64,000 bases of DNA, taken from positions 186,001 to 250,000 of the forward strand of contig NZ_JACSOI010000006.1 in assembly GCF_018728565.1 (NCBI RefSeq), given 5' to 3'. A model generated the notes under the pieces. It was not told where the DNA came from and did not search any database. It saw only the letters and a program-made list of their open reading frames with translations. The stretch comes from Zobellia russellii. Lineage in GTDB: Bacteria; Bacteroidota; Bacteroidia; Flavobacteriales; Flavobacteriaceae. Shown one piece after another: positions 37,433-47,895 of this stretch. A program made the translations under genes and the position numbers. The number at the start of each line of letters is the position of its first letter. Positions within the stretch are counted from its first letter, which is position 1.

Positions 37433-37465
37433 TATTGTAATAAAGAGGGTAAGTGAATTATAGAA

Positions 37466-39319
37466 CTACCTCTTGCCAGTTTTCTTTTGCTCTTCGGCCT
37501 GCTCCATCATCTCACGCATTCTTCTTTGGAATTTGTTCTCTTTCTTAGGCTTTTTCTTGTTTTCTTGAATCTGGGCATGAATCTTCTCATCATCAAGAAT
37601 AAAGTTTTTAATAACCAACATAATACCAATAGTAATCATGTTAGATACAAAATAGTATAAACTCAATCCACTCGCGTAGTTATTGAAGAAAAACAACATC
37701 ATAAGTGGCATTAAGTACATGATAAACTTCATGTTAGGCATACCTGGCTGTTGTGGCATATTCTGACCGGTTGTCATGGTCATATAAAAGAATATGGCAA
37801 TAGAAGCCAATATTGGAAACAAACTAACGTGATCCCCATAAAATGGAATATCAAAAGGTAGATTGGCAACAACATCATAGGATGATAAATCATCTGCCCA
37901 TAAAAATGATTTCTGGCGCAAAGCGAAGGATGTGGGGAAAAACATAAACAACGCATAGAAAATAGGCATTTGTAATAGCGCCGGTATACATCCGCTCATA
38001 GGGCTAACACCAGCTTTTCCGTACAGCTTCATTGTTTCTTGCTGCTTCTTCATAGCATTATCCTTGTACTTCTCTCCTAATTCCGCTAATTCAGGTTTTA
38101 GCACCTTCATTTTAGCTTGGGATAAATAGGATTTATACGTTACGGGAGACATTGCCAATCTTACCAAAATGGTCATCACAACAATGGCCACACCAAACGG
38201 TAAGAAAGAACTTAAGAAAGAATAGAATGGTGTAAACAAATATCTATTTAACCAACCAAAAATTCCCCATCCAAATGGTATGGAATCATCCAACCCTAAT
38301 TCTTTGTATTGACTCAACACTTTTACATCTGTTGGCCCATAGTACCAATGCATATTCTGTGCTAGCTCACCTCCTGTTAGTTTTAAAGGCACTTTTGCAC
38401 CGAACAGTTTAGTAAACTTCGTTTCCTTACTTTCTTCTTCCACCAAGTTTTTAGAAGTAAGTACGGCATTCTTAAAATTGGTCTTACCGGCCAGAATAGA
38501 ACTAAAGAAATGTTGTCTATATGATAGCCATTTTACATCTTCTTCCGTTTCCTCATCATCGTTGGTAAGTGATAAGTAGCTTATTTTACCATCATCATGA
38601 TTGTACGTAAGTTCCGTGTATCTATTCTCGTACTCTACGCTTTTATTATGACGAATACCCTTTAAGTTCCATTCTAAATCTATAGGTCTGCTACTGTCTA
38701 TAATACCGTTAAGTCCTTGAGAACGTATGGTAAAATCTACAAGGTAATCTCCCTCTTTCATCTCATAACGGTACTCTAAAAAGTTATTAGGGCCCGCTTT
38801 GGCTTTCATAGAAAGCACTTTGTTACCGTTGCTCTCTGTTAAGGATGGCTCAAAATAAAGGTCTTGGGTGTTCAGCACACGGTTGTCCGAGGTTGTAAAA
38901 TTCAGACCAAACGAAGCATTACCCTCGTGTATTAAATATACAGGAATAGAATCGTACGTATGGTATTGTTTCATACGCGCCTCTACAATCTGCCCACCTT
39001 TGTTGCTTATTTCCAAAGAAACCAAATCATTCTCTAACTTGGTAATTTTATCGGTTGGCTGCGTATACCCAAAGGCACCTATTTTACCTTGATAATTAGC
39101 TACAGCCGTAGAATCCTGAAGGTTTATTGCGGGAGACTGTGCTAAATTTTCAGATGGTAAAGCCTCACTGCCCTCCTCTTTAACAACTAGTTCCTGTTGT
39201 GCTTTTTCGGCCTCTAACTCTTCGGGAGTGGGCTGATTCTGATAAAACATAAATATCAATATCCCGAAAATCAGCACAAAACCGATTATGGAATTTATAT
39301 CTACTTTCTTTTCTTCCAT
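37466..39319 (-). CDS. yidC: Membrane protein insertase YidC
   Basis: YidC inserts and folds inner-membrane proteins, alone or with Sec. The 617-residue protein has an N-terminal membrane anchor (about 10-25, INSIIGFVLIFGILIFMFY) and a large periplasmic beta domain (about 60-360). The conserved C-terminal five-helix core spans about 365-590, with RLAMSPVTYKSYLSQAKM and GCIPALLQMPIFYALFMFF. The tail is basic (KKPKKENKFQRRMREMM), suited to ribosome contact. The length is typical of Gram-negative YidC. It lies 118 bp downstream of pyrG. Confidence 0.97.
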   Translation of the reverse strand: MEEKKVDINSIIGFVLIFGILIFMFYQNQPTPEELEAEKAQQELVVKEEGSEALPSENLAQSPAINLQDSTAVANYQGKIGAFGYTQPTDKITKLENDLVSLEISNKGGQIVEARMKQYHTYDSIPVYLIHEGNASFGLNFTTSDNRVLNTQDLYFEPSLTESNGNKVLSMKAKAGPNNFLEYRYEMKEGDYLVDFTIRSQGLNGIIDSSRPIDLEWNLKGIRHNKSVEYENRYTELTYNHDDGKISYLSLTNDDEETEEDVKWLSYRQHFFSSILAGKTNFKNAVLTSKNLVEEESKETKFTKLFGAKVPLKLTGGELAQNMHWYYGPTDVKVLSQYKELGLDDSIPFGWGIFGWLNRYLFTPFYSFLSSFLPFGVAIVVMTILVRLAMSPVTYKSYLSQAKMKVLKPELAELGEKYKDNAMKKQQETMKLYGKAGVSPMSGCIPALLQMPIFYALFMFFPTSFALRQKSFLWADDLSSYDVVANLPFDIPFYGDHVSLFPILASIAIFFYMTMTTGQNMPQQPGMPNMKFIMYLMPLMMLFFFNNYASGLSLYYFVSNMITIGIMLVIKNFILDDEKIHAQIQENKKKPKKENKFQRRMREMMEQAEEQKKTGKR

Positions 39320-39437
39320 CTAAATAATTGTTAATAGACCGCTTTCAATTTTAGAAAGCGATCATGTACAGGGGTTTGGTTCAGTCAATTAGCAAATATA
39401 TGCCCAATTGCTCAAATTATGCCAGAATGGCATTAGT

Positions 39438-41346
<1,909 letters not shown>

Positions 41347-41394
41347 TTTTAAATCTAAAAATTTTATCTTTATTTTCGCCTAATAGCCAAAATT

Positions 41395-42264
41395 ATGAAA
41401 CGAAGAAAATTTATTGGTACATCTGCAGCCGCATCGGTTGGATTGGTGGCCTGCAAAACTACAAATGCCATGGCATCTCCAACTGCTGAAAGTGTAAAGT
41501 TAAAAGAAAATATTCACCATAGCGTTTGCCGTTGGTGCTACAAGGATATTCCTATGGAAGATTTCCTAAAAAGCTTAAACGAACTTGGTATTAAGGCAAT
41601 GGACCTTACCGGTCCTGAAGATTGGCCTTTAATGAAAAAATATGGAATTCATGCTTCTATGTGCTGGGGCGCCGGTTTTGGCATTGAAAAAGGTTGGAAC
41701 GACCCTTCTTTGCACGAAGAACTTATTGCAGATTACTCACAACACATTCCAAAAGTAGCTGAAGCAGGCTATACCAACCTTATTTGCTTTAGCGGTAACA
41801 GAAACGGAATGGATGATGCAGAAGGACTTAAAAACTGCGCTGAAGGACTTAAAAAAATAATGCCTATTGCAGAGAAACATGGCGTAGTCCTTCAAATGGA
41901 GCTTTTGAACTCTAAAGTAAACCACCCGGATTACATGTGCGATACCAGTGCTTGGGGCATAGAACTTTGCAAAGCTATAGGTTCAGAGCATTTTAAACTA
42001 TTATATGACATCTACCACATGCAAATTATGGAAGGTGACATTATTAGAAATATTCAAGATTACCATCAATATTTTGGACACTACCACACCGGAGGAAATC
42101 CAGGAAGAAACGAAATAAACGATACTCAAGAGCTTTTTTACCCTGCAATCATGAAAGCAATTCTTGCTACAGGTTTTAAAGGCTACGTGGCCCAAGAATT
42201 CATACCCACATGGGACGATCAGATTGCAGCCTTAAAAGAAGGCGTTACCATTTGTGATGTATAA
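41395..42264 (+). CDS. Tat-exported sugar isomerase/epimerase-like TIM-barrel protein
   Basis: A 289-residue protein of the hydroxypyruvate isomerase/xylose isomerase-like TIM-barrel family. The N-terminus MKRRKFIGTSAAAS is a twin-arginine signal, and the following LVAC (Cys20) could also be a lipobox, so it is exported folded. Metal-site residues are seen as Glu in QMELLNS, Asp in LLYDIYHMQ, His in YHTGGNPGRNE and Glu in VAQEF. The substrate is unknown, with hydroxypyruvate or a ketose likely. It is monocistronic with a strong terminator. Confidence 0.9.
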   Translation: MKRRKFIGTSAAASVGLVACKTTNAMASPTAESVKLKENIHHSVCRWCYKDIPMEDFLKSLNELGIKAMDLTGPEDWPLMKKYGIHASMCWGAGFGIEKGWNDPSLHEELIADYSQHIPKVAEAGYTNLICFSGNRNGMDDAEGLKNCAEGLKKIMPIAEKHGVVLQMELLNSKVNHPDYMCDTSAWGIELCKAIGSEHFKLLYDIYHMQIMEGDIIRNIQDYHQYFGHYHTGGNPGRNEINDTQELFYPAIMKAILATGFKGYVAQEFIPTWDDQIAALKEGVTICDV

Positions 42265-42273
42265 AATTACCAG

Positions 42274-42298
42274 CCTCCCTTCGGGGAGGTTTTTTTTT
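42274..42298 (+). terminator. Rho-independent terminator with TTCG tetraloop
   Basis: CCTCCC (42274-42279), a TTCG loop and GGGAGG (42284-42289) are followed by nine Ts. The T-run touches the stop codon of the convergent LytTR regulator gene. Confidence 0.9.
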
Positions 42299-43043
42299 AG
42301 CCCATTAATTTCTTTAAAAAATCTTCTTTTCTCCGCACCGCCACTTCTATATGCGAACCATCGTTCATAAGTGCGTAGCCACCTTTACCCTTTACATACT
42401 TATCCACACAAGTTAAATTAATCAAATGCGATTGATGTGTCCTGTAAAAATGATGCTTATCCAACAATGCCTCAAAATACTTTAATGTTTTGGCTACGGT
42501 AAGTTTCTTATCATCCTTTAAATACAGATGCGTATAGTTAATATCCGATTGGCAGCGAACAATATCTTTTATGGCAATCATAGAAAGGCCATCTACGGTA
42601 GGTACCGCTATTTTCTGAAAATCACTGGTCTTTTGCCCCTCAAGATTTTGGAACAAGACTTCCATTTTCTGAGATATCTCTTGGAGCGAAATTTTCTTTT
42701 TTAGCTTTTCCAAGGCTATATGCAAGTCATCTTCCGCAATTGGTTTTAAGAGATAGTCCAATGCCGAAAACTTAAAAGCCTCTAGAGCGTAATTATCATA
42801 ACCCGTTGTAAAAATAACCTCAAAATTAATGCTCGGCACCGCCTGTAGCAATTCAAACCCGGTTTTATTGTGTAACTGTATATCCAAAAAAACTACTTGT
42901 GGGCTATATCTTTTTATGACGTCCAGACCTTCCTCATATGAGGAGGCCACTTCCTGTACTTCTACCGTACCGTAGGTTTTCAGCAATAAAAGTAACCTAT
43001 CCTGACAATGCTTTTCATCATCGACTATAATCGCTTTCAACAT
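42297..43043 (-). CDS. LytTR family response regulator
   Basis: A 248-residue two-component response regulator. The receiver domain (about 1-120) has Asp8/Asp9, phosphoacceptor Asp54 (VVFLDIQLHN), Thr in TTGYDNYAL and Lys in LLKPI. A LytTR DNA-binding domain follows (about 145-245, with YLKDDKKLTVAKTLK and HLINLTCVDKY). It is encoded seven bases downstream of its sensor kinase. LytTR regulators bind paired direct repeats, and no target in the window was identified. Confidence 0.95.
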   Translation of the reverse strand: MLKAIIVDDEKHCQDRLLLLLKTYGTVEVQEVASSYEEGLDVIKRYSPQVVFLDIQLHNKTGFELLQAVPSINFEVIFTTGYDNYALEAFKFSALDYLLKPIAEDDLHIALEKLKKKISLQEISQKMEVLFQNLEGQKTSDFQKIAVPTVDGLSMIAIKDIVRCQSDINYTHLYLKDDKKLTVAKTLKYFEALLDKHHFYRTHQSHLINLTCVDKYVKGKGGYALMNDGSHIEVAVRRKEDFLKKLMG

Positions 43044-43050
43044 AAATTCT

Positions 43051-45129
43051 TTAAAATTGAAGTTCCAAAGGCAGTTTTAACTCCACGCGAAGCCCTTCTT
43101 CCTTATCGAACATTTGGATGCTTCCTTTTTCTTTTTTCAACTGGTTTATAATATCAAGCCTGTTCTTGGTTATTTTAAGTCCCATTGAAGTCTTTCCTTT
43201 TTTTGCTTCACCATTCATTCTTCGCCCTACCCCATCATCATCTACCGTACAGACTAAAAACTGCCCCTCGGTTTTCACCGAAATATCTATATGCCCCGTA
43301 GCCTCTTTTTTTGATATCCCATGCCAGATACTATTTTCTATAAAAGGCTGCAAGATTAGTGGTGGTACCATGGTATTCTCAACATCTACATCTTCACCCA
43401 CCTTAAAGGAATGCACGAATTTCCCCTTTAAACGTAATCCTTCAATTTGCATATAGAGTTCCGTAAGTTCAAGGTCTTCTTCCAGCGAAATCCATTTTTT
43501 CTCGGAACTCTCCAAAATGGCCCTAATGAGTTTAGAAAACTTCACCAAAAATATATTAGCGGTCTGCAAATCGTTCTTGGCCATATAATCACTAATGGAG
43601 TTCATGGCATTAAAAATAAAATGGGGATTCATTTGTGAGCGAAGTGCCTTTAGTTCGGTTTCCGCTACCTTGGTCTTGAATTCGGAAATTTTCTTTTCGG
43701 ACAAGACCCGTTCTCTTTTTTTATACAGTTGAAAAGCAATAACCGAAAAAATAACAATCAAAAGTGCCCCGAGGGACAAACCCGTTATCATTAGTTTTTG
43801 ACGTTCCATTTCTGCATTAGATACAGCCTGTTCCTTTTCATGGGTAGCCAAAAGGGTAGATTTTTCTTTTTCGTACTCGTAATCTGCCTCAAGAAGTGCT
43901 ATTTCTTCTTTTTTCTCTACGGAAGCAAAACTATCTCGCAACACTACGGCATCGGTTTTATTCTTAAACGCCTGTTTATAATTTCCCGTTGCACTTTGCA
44001 AACTTGCCAGTTGTTCAAGAGCATTGAACTGCAAGTTTATACTACCTGCTTCTTTGGCATATCTATACGAAGTCTCGTAATTTTCTTCGGCAAGCGCCAT
44101 TTTTTTATCCGCTCCTAAAAAATAACAGTCGCCCAAAGAACGATGTACTATTGCCAGGTTATTGGTATTCTTTAACTTCTCGTATATTTTCTGTGTCTGT
44201 TTAAAATAGGGCACTGCCTTAGCGTATTTTCCCATTTCAGTATATGCGATTCCCATATTGGTCAACGCACTGGCCATACCTCTTTCATTGGTATTACTTT
44301 CCATGATATCATAAGCCTTCCTATAACTCTCAATGGCCTTTTCCGAGTTTCCGGTGTCATTATAAACCCGCCCAAGATTGGTTAGCGCATTGGCCACACC
44401 TTCCTGAAAATCACTCTTTTCAAAAAATAAAAGGGCCTGTTTTTGGTATTTTTCCGACTCTTTAAACTTTTCCAATCTAGCATACAACAGTCCTATATTG
44501 CTAAGAATAGATGCATATTGACGATTCTCAGTAAGCCCCAAATCCTCATAAATACGCTTAGCATCCAAGTAGCTTTTGATGGCCTCAGGATATTTAGAGA
44601 GGTACATATAATTAATGCCGATGCTATTTAACATTTTAGCCATTAAAAAGCTATCCTTGGCTTGCTCAAAAACCTCGTACGCCTTACGGTTGTTATCGTT
44701 AGCCTTGGCATAGTCCGATTCATTAAAATACACCAAACCCTTATTATAAATTAACCTGGCAACACCCTTTAGGTCATTGTTCTCCTCTCGTATTTTCATA
44801 GCCAAGTCATACGATTCCAAAGCCAGCGAGTCCATACCCAATGCGCTATAGTTATGCCCCCTGTAGGCATATGCAGTAGCCGTGCCTTCATAATTTCGCA
44901 ATTGAAGCCCCAAATCTATAGCCTCTTGAGATGTATCTACCCCAGATTGGGGGTCAACGGAATAGTAGGTATACGCTAGCTCGTTCAAAGTTTTTAACCT
45001 AACTGAATCCTGATTCGTGGTTTTACGTAAAAGGAGAGTTAAACTATCAATTTTGGACCGCTGCGCTTCTACTGTATACACTGATAACAGAAGGAATAGA
45101 ACAAGGCTGGTTATTCTAAAAAAATGCAT
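43051..45129 (-). CDS. TPR-containing sensor histidine kinase (LytS/YehU type)
   Basis: Begun at ATG 45129, which opens a signal peptide (MHFFRITSLVLFLLLSVYTV), the protein has 692 residues. A longer frame to 45366 lacks a signal. A periplasmic domain of about seven TPRs spans about 60-400. A transmembrane helix (near 450-470, ITGLSLGALLIVIFSVIAF) joins it to the kinase. The His_kinase domain has the phosphoacceptor His503 (NPHFIFNAMNS) and an ATPase part with GVGRRMNGEAKKG. The TPRs probably sense a protein or peptide in the periplasm. It forms a pair with the LytTR regulator. Confidence 0.94.
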   Translation of the reverse strand: MHFFRITSLVLFLLLSVYTVEAQRSKIDSLTLLLRKTTNQDSVRLKTLNELAYTYYSVDPQSGVDTSQEAIDLGLQLRNYEGTATAYAYRGHNYSALGMDSLALESYDLAMKIREENNDLKGVARLIYNKGLVYFNESDYAKANDNNRKAYEVFEQAKDSFLMAKMLNSIGINYMYLSKYPEAIKSYLDAKRIYEDLGLTENRQYASILSNIGLLYARLEKFKESEKYQKQALLFFEKSDFQEGVANALTNLGRVYNDTGNSEKAIESYRKAYDIMESNTNERGMASALTNMGIAYTEMGKYAKAVPYFKQTQKIYEKLKNTNNLAIVHRSLGDCYFLGADKKMALAEENYETSYRYAKEAGSINLQFNALEQLASLQSATGNYKQAFKNKTDAVVLRDSFASVEKKEEIALLEADYEYEKEKSTLLATHEKEQAVSNAEMERQKLMITGLSLGALLIVIFSVIAFQLYKKRERVLSEKKISEFKTKVAETELKALRSQMNPHFIFNAMNSISDYMAKNDLQTANIFLVKFSKLIRAILESSEKKWISLEEDLELTELYMQIEGLRLKGKFVHSFKVGEDVDVENTMVPPLILQPFIENSIWHGISKKEATGHIDISVKTEGQFLVCTVDDDGVGRRMNGEAKKGKTSMGLKITKNRLDIINQLKKEKGSIQMFDKEEGLRVELKLPLELQF

Positions 45130-45371
45130 TGGCGCAGTTGGTATATGGTTCTCCAAATTTAACAGTTTAGCAGAAGTGAGCACCACACAGGCAGAATAAA
45201 TATTGTGATAAATTGTTCTTTTTGAGGTTTGTACATATAAAAATACAGAAATTACGATTATATCAAAAAAACCAACACATACCTCAACGATCATCACAGT
45301 TAATAAATGCCTATGGTACGGTAGGCCGCTTCTTCTTACTTTCATCGTACCAAACCAAACATCCAACTCCC

Positions 45372-46103
45372 ATGATGAAGAACCACTACCAGCACAAATT
45401 TTTAATTATCTTCATCGCACTCTCCCTTTGCTTTGCTGTTGGATGTGACAATCATCCCATAAACGAATTAGCCGAAGACCTTTCAGATGAATTTGAAGAA
45501 ATAGACAAAGAACAAGAAGAACAGAAACAAGACAAAGAACAAGAAGAACAGAAACAAGAGGAAGAACAAGAAGAACAGAAAGAAGAAGAAGAAGAAGAAG
45601 AAGAAGCCTTATATACTGGTTCTATGATTGCTATTGCTAACAGCAATGAATTTCAATCATCTGAATATTTAAAACAATTCAATACCATTTATGCAAGCAT
45701 TACAAAGAACGATGAGCTATTTATGGTATACATCTCAGGTTACGACATAAGCTTAGGGCTGGTAAATGCTAAAACAATTATTTTATGGGCCGTAGGAGAA
45801 GACTTTTCCACTCTCAAAGCAGGCAAAACCTGGGATTCCCCCCTAGTAGATTTTCTCCACGAAGGAGTGATTGCAAATTATTACGAAAGTGAAGTGACAG
45901 ATGACAATGAGAACGAAGACGATGACGAGGACCCTAACCTTGAAGAAGTAGATGATATATATCTAAAAATTACCGCAATTGATTTCGAAAATCAAAAATT
46001 TTCTGGTGAGTTCAATTTTGCGGGAAAAACTGAAGACGGCACATCCATTACCGTAACCGATGGCAAGTTTACCGATTACTATTTTGAATATAACGAACAA
46101 TAA
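45372..46103 (+). CDS. Acidic repeat-linker lipoprotein (DUF6252-like C-terminus)
   Basis: A 243-residue lipoprotein (signal ending AVGC, Cys25). A Glu/Gln/Lys-rich linker (about 40-78) is built from three copies of a nine-residue unit (DKEQEEQKQ, DKEQEEQKQ, EEEQEEQKE) plus a run of Glu. The remaining 165 residues form a beta-rich domain ending ITVTDGKFTDYYFEYNE, which resembles DUF6252-type flavobacterial lipoproteins (assigned by pattern, low certainty). The start is chosen at 45372 because earlier codons are not signal-like. It heads a cluster of small lipoprotein genes and is divergent from the TPR kinase. Confidence 0.78.
   Translation: MMKNHYQHKFLIIFIALSLCFAVGCDNHPINELAEDLSDEFEEIDKEQEEQKQDKEQEEQKQEEEQEEQKEEEEEEEEALYTGSMIAIANSNEFQSSEYLKQFNTIYASITKNDELFMVYISGYDISLGLVNAKTIILWAVGEDFSTLKAGKTWDSPLVDFLHEGVIANYYESEVTDDNENEDDDEDPNLEEVDDIYLKITAIDFENQKFSGEFNFAGKTEDGTSITVTDGKFTDYYFEYNEQ
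45504..45605 (+). repeat. 27-bp tandem repeat and (GAA)8 tract
   Basis: Two identical 27-bp units (45504-45530, 45531-45557) and a diverged third (45558-45584) encode the DKEQEEQKQ linker. Eight GAA codons (45582-45605) follow. Unit lengths are multiples of three, so copy-number change would alter linker length without a frameshift. Confidence 0.85.
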
Positions 46104-46131
46104 CAACCTCACCCACAAACCTCTAAAAACC

Positions 46132-46416
46132 ATGAAAAAATCTATAATCTATTTTTCAGCTTTTCTTTTAGCCTTGTCTACTTTTATTAATTGCTCCGTA
46201 AAAGATGTTGTAGACGACCTTAGCGACACACAAAAAGCACTTGATTGCGCCCGTTTAATTGAAGACATTGATGAAAAATGGGACGACGAGAATAGAGATT
46301 GTGATGATATAAAGTCTGATGTAGCAAAAATTCTGGACACTTGTAAAGATTTTATAAGCGAAGAACAAAAATCTCAACTGGAATTCTATGCCGCAAATTG
46401 CGACACAGCCAATTAA
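46132..46416 (+). CDS. Small cysteine-containing lipoprotein, unknown function
   Basis: A 94-residue lipoprotein: the signal ends FINC (Cys21). The mature part is helical and acidic (Asp/Glu-rich) with four more cysteines at 39, 57, 71 and 90, enough for two disulfides in the periplasm. I recognise no family. The start is taken at ATG 46132, the first codon of the signal peptide, though the frame opens at 46060. It sits 28 bp after the preceding lipoprotein gene and is probably co-transcribed. Confidence 0.72.
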   Translation: MKKSIIYFSAFLLALSTFINCSVKDVVDDLSDTQKALDCARLIEDIDEKWDDENRDCDDIKSDVAKILDTCKDFISEEQKSQLEFYAANCDTAN

Positions 46417-46455
46417 TGATATTACAATAAACTTAACCTCACTTTGTTTTTCTAA

Positions 46456-46998
46456 ATGAATGCAATAAACCTGAACCATTACCGCACTAATCTGCTGCTA
46501 CTGGGTCTAAATCTATCCGTCCCAAAAAGCAAGGGCGCAAACAAAAGAAAAAACAAAAAGGACACCTGTAGTATTTCAGGAGTGATACGATTGTTCGGAA
46601 AAGAGACCCCAAATTTGGGAACGTCCTTAAAAATCGGAAACCTTGCCGTAGGCAGCTCCGCTATTGGAAAAACCATCTTACTTACAGATATCCACACCAA
46701 AATAAATGATTACGGCCCTAAGCCCAAAGATTGTCAAAACTATTTTCTGATCACTGGCCTAGACCTAAGAACAACATCTGCCAACAGTTCTTTCAGCTCC
46801 TTGTCCGTAAATATCACAATGGAGGGGGTAGCGTACAAATACACCACTCCCCCACCCATTTCCAACAACAAGTTACAGCAAACGACCAGTTACCTCATCG
46901 ACTTGAAAAAAAAGGAAATTCAATTTTTAGAAACAAAAGTTGTCAATACTAAAACAAATTCTGTCTTGACCATGAACGGCACAGTAACCTGGACATAA
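46456..46998 (+). CDS. Unrecognised protein, paralogue of the next gene
   Basis: A 180-residue protein with no clear family. Residues about 44-180 align with residues about 90-233 of the protein at 47039-47740: SLKIGNLAVG with ELVVGHIAVG, ILLTD with VILTD, NDYGPKPK with EEGPEPK, and TMNGTVTWT with TMNGTITWE. The N-terminus has only a short hydrophobic stretch (NLLLLGLNLSV), no lipobox and a basic linker (KSKGANKRKNKKD), in contrast to the acidic linker of its neighbour. Export is therefore uncertain. The N-terminus may be degraded or re-formed from noncoding DNA. Confidence 0.65.
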   Translation: MNAINLNHYRTNLLLLGLNLSVPKSKGANKRKNKKDTCSISGVIRLFGKETPNLGTSLKIGNLAVGSSAIGKTILLTDIHTKINDYGPKPKDCQNYFLITGLDLRTTSANSSFSSLSVNITMEGVAYKYTTPPPISNNKLQQTTSYLIDLKKKEIQFLETKVVNTKTNSVLTMNGTVTWT

Positions 46999-47038
46999 CT
47001 CTAAAACTAAAAACGCAAACATCTAAACATCGCGAACA

Positions 47039-47740
47039 ATGAATCTACCGAAAATAGTATCCATATACACGCTTATACTCCTTCTGAGCACCACCATATC
47101 CTGTTCCGAAGATAATTCAACCATAGACCCTCCCGTTCCAAAAGAGCAAAGCGAAGAAGACCCGGTTACAGAAGAAGAGAACGAGAGCACCACCGAAGAG
47201 GAACAAGAAGAGGAAACCAACGAAGAAGAGGAAGTGGAAGAAAGTCCGCAAGAAGAAGAAGAAGAAGAAGAAGAAGAAGAAGAAGAAGAAGAAACAACTA
47301 ACAATTTTGGCACTATAGAATTGTCCGGTGATGAAACCTCTGATGTTGGCACTGAGCTCGTTGTTGGACACATTGCCGTTGGTCGTGCAGATTTGACAGG
47401 CACGGAAAAATCAGTGATTTTAACGGACGAAAACACTCCAATTACAGAAGAAGGACCAGAACCTAAAAACCTTGACAAAGGCTTTGTTCTTATAGGTGGA
47501 GACGACCTTAATGCCGGTGGAACTACTTCCGCAGAAAAAGATATCTCTATGGTCATATTTATTGACGGTGAAGAATACCGCTTTGGATGTTCCGTACCTA
47601 GCAGCGGAAACTTTATTGATTGCGGAGCCGACTACAATATAGATTTTGATAAAAAGGAAATGGTTTTTAATGAAACCACAGTTGTTAATACCGAAACGAA
47701 AGTAACTTTGACAATGAACGGCACTATTACATGGGAATAG
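47039..47740 (+). CDS. Poly-glutamate-linker lipoprotein, paralogue of the previous gene
   Basis: A 233-residue lipoprotein (signal ending TISC, Cys22). A very acidic linker (about 23-88) ends in 14 consecutive Glu. The C-terminal domain of about 140 residues is beta-rich (VGHIAVGRADL, DISMVIFIDG, TLTMNGTITW) and has two Cys (about 183 and 195). It is clearly related to the protein encoded just upstream. The domain is unknown to me. The linker would hold the domain off the membrane and could bind Ca2+ or other cations, which is inference. Confidence 0.75.
   Translation: MNLPKIVSIYTLILLLSTTISCSEDNSTIDPPVPKEQSEEDPVTEEENESTTEEEQEEETNEEEEVEESPQEEEEEEEEEEEEEETTNNFGTIELSGDETSDVGTELVVGHIAVGRADLTGTEKSVILTDENTPITEEGPEPKNLDKGFVLIGGDDLNAGGTTSAEKDISMVIFIDGEEYRFGCSVPSSGNFIDCGADYNIDFDKKEMVFNETTVVNTETKVTLTMNGTITWE
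47252..47293 (+). repeat. (GAA)14 trinucleotide repeat
   Basis: Fourteen uninterrupted GAA codons encode the poly-Glu tract of the surrounding lipoprotein. Perfect repeats of this length can change by slippage in units of one residue. Confidence 0.9.
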
Positions 47741-47895
47741 CTCCTATACAAAGGAAAAACATGCTTTTGCAACCTCTAAATAAAATGGTGTTCTATACCG
47801 AATTCACAAGCCAAAAGAAACCAATTAAAAAATATGTACGTAATTTTACTGAGAATTTTATTCTAAATAACAACGTTACACTAAACACTATTACA

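Larger units (their letters stand above)
37091..37465. other. Intergenic region between the fasciclin gene and yidC
   Basis: 375 bp between two convergent genes, with a terminator at each end. The middle 250 bp is AT-rich. It has only very short ORFs and no tRNA-like fold or transposon remnant that I can recognise. Confidence 0.6.

Noticed and set aside
39341-39361. Hairpin CGCTTTC/GAAAGCG between pyrG and yidC
   Set aside because: It has a 7-bp stem with no T-run on the minus strand, so it is not a convincing terminator. It was left unassigned.
45504-47293. The acidic-repeat tracts as a phase-variation (on/off) switch
   Set aside because: All repeat units are multiples of three, so gain or loss would not shift the frame. 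Only linker length would change.
47117-47371. Minus-strand frame with a long Phe run opposite the poly-Glu tract
   Set aside because: This is the complement of the (GAA)14 repeat inside a well-supported plus-strand gene. The Phe run is a composition artefact.
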